DNA from: Acidimicrobiales bacterium
GTDB taxonomy: Bacteria > Actinomycetota > Acidimicrobiia > Acidimicrobiales > JAHWLA01
Assembly: GCA_035536915.1 (NCBI GenBank)
Contig: DATLNE010000044.1
Span: 124,001 to 188,000, forward strand
Direction: 5' to 3'
DNA length: 64,000 nucleotides
The translations under genes and the position numbers were made by a program. Below the pieces are notes generated by a model. That model had not been told where the DNA came from and did no database searches. It saw only the letters and a list, made by a program, of their open reading frames with translations. Positions 57,970 to 64,000 of this stretch are shown here, piece by piece. Within the stretch, counting starts at the first letter, position 1, and every line of letters begins with the position of its first letter.

Positions 57970-58127
57970 GCTTCGAGAGCAGCCAGGAAGGCTTCGCCTT
58001 CCTCCTCGGTGAGGTCTTCGATCACCATTTCCTCGTGCGACGGCAGCGGGCGAGCGCGTTGCAGCAACTCTTCGACGGAGAGTTCGAGGCTCTCGCCTGG
58101 GCTCGGTTGAGGTGCACGGGTCGACAT
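57966..58127 (-). CDS. Putative antitoxin of the PIN toxin
   Basis: A 53 aa acidic protein (SPGESLELSVEELLQRARPLPSHEEMVIEDLTEEEGEAF). It has no clear DNA-binding domain. The overlap with the VapC start and the toxin-antitoxin order make it the likely antitoxin. ATG at 58127. Confidence 0.55.
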   Translation of the reverse strand: MSTRAPQPSPGESLELSVEELLQRARPLPSHEEMVIEDLTEEEGEAFLAALEA

Positions 58128-58277
58128 CGCACCACCGAGTTTACGCCTGCACCACACTCGAAAGGCGCGTAGTCCACTCACCTGCCGTTCGGAGAGCCGA
58201 TCCGCAACGGCGCTCCTAGGATCACCTGGCAGCGGTCGTCCGATGACAACCCGGGTCCACCACTCGCCGTGTTGAGA

Positions 58278-58298
58278 ACTGTTGCAGATTGCTACAGT
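58278..58298. promoter_or_regulatory. Operator-like inverted repeat upstream of the ParD-like gene
   Basis: ACTGTTGCA and TGCTACAGT (8 of 9 paired) around 3 nt. The right arm contains the -10-like TACAGT (58293-58298), 6 nt before the ATG, typical for antitoxin autoregulation of a leaderless gene. The preceding 150 bp shows nothing else. Confidence 0.5.
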
Positions 58299-58304
58299 AG
58301 AGCC

Positions 58305-58736
58305 ATGGCGACGACCTCTCCGGCCCGGATCGACGACGACCTGTACGCCTCGGCGAAGCTCGCCGGGAGCGTGCAGAGCCGGAGCGCATCCCAGCAGGTT
58401 GCCCACTGGGCGCGGATCGGTCGGGAGATCGAGGCGTCTTCCAGCATCTCGCATAAGCAGATCGCCGCAGTCCTCGCCGGCAGCCGCTCCTACGACAGCC
58501 TCGATCCCAAGGAGCAGGCGGTCGTGCGGGCCGAGTGGTCGGCGCGCATCGACGAAGCCCGGGCCGGGCTCGACCTCGCAGAGGACTTCGCTCGCGCAGG
58601 CCGCACCTGGGTCGAGCTCGACGAAAAGGGCAGCGTCGTCGAACGCAGCGGGCCGGCCGAGCCACGAGCAGTGAAGAAGCCGGCCAGCGGTCCCACGGCA
58701 AAGACGGGGAAGTCGAAGGTGCGCGCCGCCGACTGA
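58305..58736 (+). CDS. ParD-like antitoxin
   Basis: A 143 aa protein with an RHH-type N-terminus and SPARIDDDLYASAKLAGSVQSRSASQQVAHWARIGREIE, the ParD-like family pattern; the C-terminus is basic Lys/Pro-rich. ATG at 58305. Its TGA overlaps the zeta-toxin ATG (TGATG), so the pair is coupled. Usually ParD-like proteins pair with other toxins; here the partner is a zeta-type kinase. Confidence 0.75.
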   Translation: MATTSPARIDDDLYASAKLAGSVQSRSASQQVAHWARIGREIEASSSISHKQIAAVLAGSRSYDSLDPKEQAVVRAEWSARIDEARAGLDLAEDFARAGRTWVELDEKGSVVERSGPAEPRAVKKPASGPTAKTGKSKVRAAD

Positions 58737-59314
58737 TGGCGGACCCGGTTCTCCATCTCATCGCCGGCCCCAACGGTGCTGGGAAGTCGACGCTGTACGA
58801 CCGGGTGATCGGACCGGTCACCAAGCTCGAGTTTGTCAACGCCGATGTCATCGCCGCGAGCCAGTGGCCCCACGATGTTGCCGCCCACGCCTACGACGCG
58901 TCTCGCCTGGCAACCGAACGCCGGAACGAGCTCATCGCGGGGCGGACATCGTTCGTCACGGAGACGGTCTTTTCCCACGAGTCGAAGGTCGACCTCGTCA
59001 GGGCAGCCGCTCAAGCGGGCTACCTCGTCATGCTGCACGTCGTGCTCGTCCCCGAGGATCTCGCCGTGGCGCGTGTGGCGAACCGAGTCGAGAACGACGG
59101 CCACGATGTACCCGAGGAGAAGGTGCGGTCCCGCTACGCGCGCCTGTGGTCGCTCGTGGCTGAGGCGATCCCACTCGTCGACGAGGCAACGGTCTACGAC
59201 AACTCTTCGGCGTCCGAGCCCTTCCGCGTCGTGGCATCCTTCGATCGCGGTGTCGCCCTGTCGAAGCCGGCTTGGCCCCGGTGGACGCCGAAGGAGCTGC
59301 GCGCCGTGACCTGA
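58736..59314 (+). CDS. Zeta-toxin-family kinase
   Basis: A 192 aa P-loop protein: Walker A IAGPNGAGKSTLYD, then FVNADVIAA and a TETVFSHESK motif typical of zeta toxins, which phosphorylate UDP-N-acetylglucosamine. Encoded with the preceding ParD-like gene. ATG at 58736. Confidence 0.85.
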   Translation: MADPVLHLIAGPNGAGKSTLYDRVIGPVTKLEFVNADVIAASQWPHDVAAHAYDASRLATERRNELIAGRTSFVTETVFSHESKVDLVRAAAQAGYLVMLHVVLVPEDLAVARVANRVENDGHDVPEEKVRSRYARLWSLVAEAIPLVDEATVYDNSSASEPFRVVASFDRGVALSKPAWPRWTPKELRAVT

Positions 59315-59368
59315 GTTCCAGAACGACTCTGCCTGCGGCCGGCACGTCACCGAGGTATGGTGATCGGT

Positions 59369-59629
59369 ATGGCGACCAAGAAGGTCACGATCACGCTGGA
59401 GGAAGCCCAGCTCGAGCGCATCCGGGCATTGGTCGACGCAGGCCGGGCGTCGAGTGTGTCCGGCTTCGTGCAGCACGCCGTGGGAATCGCGCTCGACGAC
59501 GTGGCCGGGTGGGGAGCGATGCTCGCTGAAGCATTGACCCAGAGCGGTGGCGAACTCTCGGCCGACGAGAAAGCGTGGGCCGATCAAATCATCGGGACGG
59601 CAAAGCGCAACAAGCGCCCGGCCGCGTGA
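59369..59629 (+). CDS. Ribbon-helix-helix antitoxin
   Basis: An 86 aa protein; residues 1-40 (KKVTITLEEAQLERIRALVDAGRASSVSGFVQHAV) form an RHH fold, the rest is a toxin-binding tail. ATG 59369 lies 7 nt after TATGGT (59356-59361), and the GGTATGG direct repeat (59354-59360, 59366-59372) may be its operator. Stop overlaps the PIN gene (GTGA). Confidence 0.75.
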   Translation: MATKKVTITLEEAQLERIRALVDAGRASSVSGFVQHAVGIALDDVAGWGAMLAEALTQSGGELSADEKAWADQIIGTAKRNKRPAA

Positions 59630-60006
59630 CTCCCGGCATCACCCTCGACGCCGGGGGGCTTATCGCCCTCGACCGGGGTGCCAGGCAGGTGATCGTGCTT
59701 CTGGCCCGAGCGGCTGAAAGAGGTGCGGAGGTCATTGTCCCGGCCACTGCGCTGGCGCAAGCCATTCGACGCCCAGAACGCCAGGCGCGAATCGCCCGGC
59801 TCATCCGTCAGCCGACGACCCGTGTCATGCCACTCGACCGCGTCGACGCCACGAGCGCGGGCCGTTTGCTGGCGGCGAGCGGCACCAGCGACATTGTCGA
59901 TGCGCACGTGGTGATCTGTGCCCGCCGCAGCGGGCAACGAGTGGTCACGTCCGACCCGGATGACCTTCTCCGCCTCGATCCCGCGCTCGAATTGGTTGTC
60001 GTCTGA
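59626..60006 (+). CDS. PIN-domain toxin
   Basis: A 126 aa PIN protein: ITLDAGGLIALDRG, DIVDAHVVICARR and VVTSDPDDL. The second acidic position (LAxE in many relatives) reads LAQ here, so activity is less certain. GTG at 59626 overlaps the antitoxin stop. Confidence 0.75.
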   Translation: MTPGITLDAGGLIALDRGARQVIVLLARAAERGAEVIVPATALAQAIRRPERQARIARLIRQPTTRVMPLDRVDATSAGRLLAASGTSDIVDAHVVICARRSGQRVVTSDPDDLLRLDPALELVVV

Positions 60007-60116
60007 AGGTTCGTAGGACGCTTCGACCCGTAATCGTTGGATGTGGGTGATTTTCGGCGGACGTGCTTCATCATGAAAGGAGGAAGATCGCCGACTCACG
60101 GGGAAGAAATATCTTC

Positions 60117-61337
60117 ATGCGTATTCGACGTCTTGCGGTGAGCGCCGCCCTTGTAGCCGGTGTGGTCGCTCCCGCCTTTGCTGCCACATCCACCGGTTCC
60201 GGCGACCTCGCCGCTTCCTCGAGTGCCACCGGCAAGGGCGGGTCGAAGGGCCAAACCGATCTGGTCGGTGCGGCCAAGAAGCCGACGACCACCACCTCGT
60301 CGTCCACCACCACGACGACCACGGCCCCGCCGCCCACGCAGGCGTGCACCGACGCCGCCGACACCGCCATCCGCTTCGACCTCCCCGTCGCAGGCGAGAC
60401 GGCCACCGGGTTCTACGCCCTCCCCGACACGACGCCCACAGGCCTGGTCGTCTTCTCCCACGGCTACGGCCACAGCTCCTACTCGTGGCAGGCCCACCTG
60501 CGCCGGGTGGCCCAGGACCTCGACGTCATCACCATCGCCATGGACTACCGGGGCCTCACCTTCCTCACCACCGAGAAGGCGCCCGGCATCCCCGACACCC
60601 GGGGCTGGAACGTGACCAAGGGCGCCGAGGACGGCATCGCCGCCGCCGAGTACTTCCAGGCCGAGTGCGACGTCACCGGCACCATCGTGAACTACGGCGT
60701 CAGCATGGGTGGCAACACCTCCGGCCTCATGGCCGCCGCCGGCGCCAAGCGCGAGGACAACACGACGCCGCTGTTCGACTACTGGGTCGACATCGAGGGC
60801 GCCAACGCCGTGGCCGAGACCTACACAGGCGCTCGCATCCTCGCCCCCGTCAACGCCTTCGCCCGCAACGCCCAGACAGACATCGAAGCGGAGATGGGCG
60901 GCACCTTCGAGCAGCAGACAGCCACCTATCTCAACCGCTCCAACATCACCAGGGCCGCCGACATGAAGGCCGCCGGCCTCAAGGGCGTCGTGCTCGTCCA
61001 CGGCGTCGACGACGGGCTCGTCACATACGACCAGTCGGCCACCATGCGGGCCGTGCTCAACGCCAACGGCGTGCCCACGCAGACCTACACGGTCACCTTC
61101 AAGAGCCCGCAGTCCGAGCGGGAGACCACCGCCACCGGCTACATCGGCGGCCAGCTCGACCCGACATACCGCTCGCCCCTGGCCGGCCACGCCAGCGAGA
61201 TGAGCACCACCCACATCGTCAGCGTGCTCGGCTTCGAGCGCCTCACCGCCATCTACAACGGCGCCGGCCCCGACTGCACCCGGGAGTACGTGGTCGACGG
61301 CGAGCGGGGCCAACTGCCCGGCGAAACAAGCTGCTGA
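60117..61337 (+). CDS. Secreted alpha/beta hydrolase-like protein
   Basis: A 406 aa protein with signal peptide (residues 1-24), a Thr/Ser-rich linker (about 55-75), then an alpha/beta hydrolase fold: GLVVFSHGYGHSSYSW, nucleophile elbow NYGVSMGGNTSGLM, VLVHGVDDGLVTYD and GHASEMSTTHI. Ser, Asp and His candidates are all visible. It may be an esterase or peptidase. ATG at 60117; the ATG upstream frame is not signal-like. Confidence 0.8.
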   Translation: MRIRRLAVSAALVAGVVAPAFAATSTGSGDLAASSSATGKGGSKGQTDLVGAAKKPTTTTSSSTTTTTTAPPPTQACTDAADTAIRFDLPVAGETATGFYALPDTTPTGLVVFSHGYGHSSYSWQAHLRRVAQDLDVITIAMDYRGLTFLTTEKAPGIPDTRGWNVTKGAEDGIAAAEYFQAECDVTGTIVNYGVSMGGNTSGLMAAAGAKREDNTTPLFDYWVDIEGANAVAETYTGARILAPVNAFARNAQTDIEAEMGGTFEQQTATYLNRSNITRAADMKAAGLKGVVLVHGVDDGLVTYDQSATMRAVLNANGVPTQTYTVTFKSPQSERETTATGYIGGQLDPTYRSPLAGHASEMSTTHIVSVLGFERLTAIYNGAGPDCTREYVVDGERGQLPGETSC

Positions 61338-61359
61338 ACGCTGGGTAGCGTCGTCGGGC

Positions 61360-61632
61360 ATGAACTGCCCACTTGACGGCGAACTGCTGCAGATGTCGGA
61401 GCGCAGCGGGGTGGAGATCGACTACTGCCCCCGCTGCCGCGGCGTGTGGCTCGACCGCGGCGAGCTCGACAAGATCCTCGAGCGGGCCGAGCGCGAGCTG
61501 CCCTCGATCCCTTACAAGGACGACGACGACCGCCGCCGCTACGACGAACGCGACCGCGAGGACAAGCAGCAGCACCCCTACAAGAAAAAGAAGAAGAACT
61601 TCCTCTCGGAGATGCTGGAGTTCGGCGACTGA
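61360..61632 (+). CDS. zf-TFIIB-domain protein
   Basis: A 90 aa zinc-ribbon protein: MNCPLDGELLQMSERSGVEIDYCPRCRGVWLDRGELDKIL, a known small bacterial family of unknown function, with a basic C-terminal tail. ATG at 61360 is 8 nt after TAGCGT (61346-61351), leaderless. Confidence 0.85.
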   Translation: MNCPLDGELLQMSERSGVEIDYCPRCRGVWLDRGELDKILERAERELPSIPYKDDDDRRRYDERDREDKQQHPYKKKKKNFLSEMLEFGD

Positions 61633-61700
61633 CCAAGGAGCCGAGCCGATAGGCGAGGCGACCAATGAGCACAGCGCCTGTCTCGGCGGCCGCGCAACTC

Positions 61701-62246
61701 CTACGAGGTGACGGTGTAGTACTGCGCCGCGTAGGTGAACCCGCCGCCCGCGGGGATGTTGCACGTGGCCACGACCTTGTAGCGGCCCGGCCCCTCGTCG
61801 GGCGGCACCGAGATGGGTGTCGACCACGTGCCGTCGGGCTCGGCCATGCCGCCGTCGCCGCCGACCCGCTTCCCGCTGGGTGCATGCGAGTACACCGTCG
61901 CTGTGGCGTCGGTGCCGCGGCAGCCCGTGCCTCGGGCGTCGAGGCGCTGGTAGCCCGGGCCTGATGTGGGCGAGATGGTGAAGGTGCCCCGGGCCGTGGT
62001 GGTCGTCGTCGGCCGCTTGGTGGTCGAGGTGGTCGGCGCCGCCGTCGTAGCCACGGCAGCGGCCCCCGTCGTGGTCGTGGTGGACGTCGAGGCGGTGGTC
62101 GTGGTCGTCACCTCTTCGGTGGTCGACGTCGTGGCATCCGTCGCCACGTGCTGGTCGCCGTCGCCGTCGTCGCGGACGACCAACGCACCGGCCACGCCCG
62201 CCACCAGCAACAGCGCGGCCGCCGCCGCCACGACGCGTTGGTTCAC
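61701..62246 (-). CDS. Secreted Thr-rich protein
   Basis: A 181 aa protein: signal segment (VVAAAAALLLVAGVAGALVV), Thr/Ser-rich linker about residues 35-90, and a C-terminal beta-like domain with a Cys pair (GTGCRG, VATCNIP). No family recognised. GTG at 62246 overlaps the desaturase stop (GTGA), so they are co-transcribed. Confidence 0.65.
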   Translation of the reverse strand: MNQRVVAAAAALLLVAGVAGALVVRDDGDGDQHVATDATTSTTEEVTTTTTASTSTTTTTGAAAVATTAAPTTSTTKRPTTTTTARGTFTISPTSGPGYQRLDARGTGCRGTDATATVYSHAPSGKRVGGDGGMAEPDGTWSTPISVPPDEGPGRYKVVATCNIPAGGGFTYAAQYYTVTS

Positions 62247-63151
62247 GATGCGCCGACGAGGTCGGCCCGCCGCTGGGCCAAGCGCTTGGCGGCAATGCCC
62301 ACGCGGGAGATGTACTTCAGCACCCGCGCCCGGGCCGCCTCGGCTTCGTCGCTCAGCCCCGTCAGCTCTTCGAGTTTCCAGTGCCGCAGGATGACCGGTA
62401 CGAGGATGTGATCGTGGTGGGCGGCGAAGTCGTAGATGCCTGCCTTGGCAATGGCCATGGCGTGCGTGCCGAAGTCGGGGATGCCGGTGCCGGGCATCTC
62501 GAACTCCCGCACCTGCCGCTCGATGGCCAGCACCAGTGCCGAGGGGTCGAGCTCGATGGCCGCGGTGGTCACGTCGCGGTAGAACAGGTAGTGGAGGTTC
62601 TCGTCGGCCGCCACCCGGGCCATGACCTCGTAGCCCACCCGGTCGGGGATCATCTTGCCGGTGTTGCGGTGGGAGATGCGGGTGGCCAGCTCCTGCAGGG
62701 TGACGTAGACGATGCCGTCGGCCACCGAGGCGGGCTGGGGCACGACCCCGCCCGACACCTGCATCATGCGCCCCCGCTCCAGCGCCACCGGGTCGATGGC
62801 CCGGGTCACCAACAGGTAGTCGCGCATCACCGTGGCATGGCGCATCTCCTCGGCCGTCCAGCGCCGGGCCCACACGCCCCACGCCTCGGCCCCGAAGACC
62901 CGCTCGATCGTCTCGAAGTAGTACGGCAGGTTGTCCTCGGTGAGCAGGTTGACGAACAGCGCCGAGCGCACGGCATCGGGCAGCTCGTACTCGCACTCCT
63001 CAGGCGACCAATCGACGCCGGGCTCGAAGTCGCGGCCGCGGCTCCACGGCACCAACTCGTGGGGGAACCATTCCTTGGAGGCCGCCAGGTGTCGGTCGAG
63101 GAGCTGCTCGACGGTGGGCACCAGGGCGGCGAGAAGGGCGGCGTCGTCCAT
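62243..63151 (-). CDS. Acyl-ACP desaturase (ferritin-like)
   Basis: A 302 aa diiron enzyme. The iron-binding pattern is ENLPYYFETIERVFG with WTAEEMRHATVMRDYL in the first half and DENLHYLFYRDV in the second, matching mycobacterial DesA-type acyl-ACP desaturases. Introduces double bonds into fatty acids. ATG at 63151. The operator-like repeat ends at its start codon. Confidence 0.88.
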   Translation of the reverse strand: MDDAALLAALVPTVEQLLDRHLAASKEWFPHELVPWSRGRDFEPGVDWSPEECEYELPDAVRSALFVNLLTEDNLPYYFETIERVFGAEAWGVWARRWTAEEMRHATVMRDYLLVTRAIDPVALERGRMMQVSGGVVPQPASVADGIVYVTLQELATRISHRNTGKMIPDRVGYEVMARVAADENLHYLFYRDVTTAAIELDPSALVLAIERQVREFEMPGTGIPDFGTHAMAIAKAGIYDFAAHHDHILVPVILRHWKLEELTGLSDEAEAARARVLKYISRVGIAAKRLAQRRADLVGAS

Positions 63152-63152
63152 A

Positions 63153-63181
63153 TACCGACTCTACCTACCTACCAGTCGGTA
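63153..63181. promoter_or_regulatory. Operator-like inverted repeat at the desaturase start
   Basis: The arms TACCGACT and AGTCGGTA (perfect 8 bp) are 13 nt apart and flank CCTACC repeats; the site begins 2 nt from the desaturase ATG. TetR-type fatty-acid regulators bind comparable sites, so it may be repressor-controlled. Confidence 0.5.
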
Positions 63182-63190
63182 GGGTAAAAC

Positions 63191-64000
63191 TCAGACTTCC
63201 GCTGGTGTCCGTCGGGCTCGGCCGATGATCACGGTGGCGGTGAGGATGGCCGCCCCGCCCACTGCCTGCAGCGGCCGCAGCCCCTCGTTGAGGAACACGG
63301 CGGCCAGCACGATGGCGAAGAAGGCCTCCAGCGTCATGACCACCGCCGTCGGCCCGGCGCCGATGCGTCGCAGGGCGGCGAACATCAGCCCGAAGGCGAA
63401 CGAGGTGGCCAAGCCGTTGCCGACCAACTCCGGCCAATGACCCGGGGCAGGCGCCACGCCGTTCGACAGCGCCCCACGCACCAGCATGAAGGCCGCAGCC
63501 CCCAGCCCCACCCACGCCCCGGTGGTCAGGGCGTCGGTCTCGCGGACGAGGTGTTCGCTGCTCAGCAGGTAGGCGGCGAACGACGCCGAGGCCAACAGGG
63601 CGATGGCGATGCCGGTCGTGGAGATCGACACGCCGCCCGCCGCGGCGATGACCAGCACGGTGCCCCCTGACGACAGCACCAACGCCCCCACTCGCCGCCG
63701 GTCGGCGGGTGCCCGGCCCAGCACCCACTCGGCCACGGTCACGATGGCCGGATACGTGTAGAAGAGCAACGACACCGCGGCGGTCGTGCCTCGCTCCAAG
63801 GCGGCGAAGAAGAACGCCGCTTCGATGCCGTAGCCGAACACGCCGATGAGCAGGACCCGCCACCGCTCGCCCGGCGCAGGGAGCAGCGAACGGCGTTGCG
63901 CGGCGAGCACCAACAACAGGGCGCCGCCTGCCACCGAGAAGCGAACGCTCAAGACGGCCGACGCATCGAGCCCGTCGGCCGCCATCGAGCGGTTCAACAC
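63191..64000 (-). CDS. EamA-family transporter, truncated by the window edge
   Basis: At least 269 aa with about nine TM segments and the second EamA half (LLASASFAAYLLSSEHLV...). The frame is open to base 64000 (VLNRSMAADGL...), so the N-terminus lies beyond the window; about 30 residues are missing by comparison with family length. Substrate unknown. Confidence 0.8.
   Translation of the reverse strand: MLNRSMAADGLDASAVLSVRFSVAGGALLLVLAAQRRSLLPAPGERWRVLLIGVFGYGIEAAFFFAALERGTTAAVSLLFYTYPAIVTVAEWVLGRAPADRRRVGALVLSSGGTVLVIAAAGGVSISTTGIAIALLASASFAAYLLSSEHLVRETDALTTGAWVGLGAAAFMLVRGALSNGVAPAPGHWPELVGNGLATSFAFGLMFAALRRIGAGPTAVVMTLEAFFAIVLAAVFLNEGLRPLQAVGGAAILTATVIIGRARRTPAEV

Noticed and set aside
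57492-60062. Complete integrated element beside tRNA-Ala
   Set aside because: No integrase, no repeat of the tRNA 3' end and no phage genes were seen; only an accessory cluster is supported.
60280-60330. CRISPR-like or tandem repeat in ACC/ACG-rich DNA
   Set aside because: It encodes a Thr/Ser linker of a secreted protein; similar linkers occur at 9360-9530 and 61980-62150.

Overview
The window is high-GC DNA (roughly 70 percent by eye) around the replication origin of an actinobacterium. The gene order is close to the dnaA region of Mycobacterium tuberculosis, but the sequence lacks typical mycobacterial features. Many GTG, TTG and probably CTG starts, widespread leaderless promoters and the SipW/WxL-type secreted proteins suggest a lineage such as Acidimicrobiia. 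That placement is inference; no database search was possible.

Left part (1-20.6 kb): HD-domain phosphohydrolase and an EamA transporter, a lone receiver protein, dnaB, then the operon rpsF-ssb-rpsR-rplI, DUF192 and panB. Next come a class A penicillin-binding protein operon with two membrane proteins and DUF5318, then padR-ino1, and after these mixed metabolic and secreted-protein genes. These include an endonuclease/phosphatase, a methyltransferase, a D-cysteine desulfhydrase-like enzyme, a HAD phosphatase, a cysteine dioxygenase-like cupin and an XRE regulator with a membrane partner.

Middle (20.6-39.8 kb): CCA-adding enzyme; a secreted/surface locus (TasA/camelysin-like protein, SipW-type signal peptidase, small FN3-like protein, WxL-like protein, DUF916-like anchor protein); orphan PilT ATPase coupled to a histone-deacetylase-family gene; then a block with cell-envelope functions: GNAT, DUF6049, MurJ, small membrane protein, DegV, membrane Ser/Thr kinase, ECF sigma and zinc anti-sigma factor, trxB, trxA and a CwlM-like pseudo-amidase.

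Origin (39.8-57.5 kb): parB, parA, two parS sites, rsmG, jag, yidC, yidD, rnpA and rpmH run leftward; dnaA, dnaN, recF, dciA, gyrB, gyrA, a TadE-VanY fusion and DUF3566 run rightward, followed by tRNA-Ile and tRNA-Ala. The strand switch, the DnaA-box-like sequences and the AT-rich stretch before dnaN place the origin at about 45.4-47.3 kb.

Right part (57.2-64 kb): an accessory stretch beside tRNA-Ala with an excisionase-like HTH protein and three toxin-antitoxin-type pairs (VapC, ParD-like plus zeta, RHH plus PIN), followed by a secreted alpha/beta hydrolase, a zinc-ribbon protein, a secreted Thr-rich protein, an acyl-ACP desaturase with an operator-like repeat, and an EamA transporter that runs off the window.

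Cross-cutting signals: TANNNT hexamers 6-9 nt before many start codons (leaderless genes), NTGA stop/start overlaps, long hairpins at gene ends, a MITE-like 161 bp element with TA-flanked inverted termini, and a dispersed palindromic repeat that also lies inside a coding sequence. No rRNA, CRISPR array, complete insertion sequence or prophage was seen.
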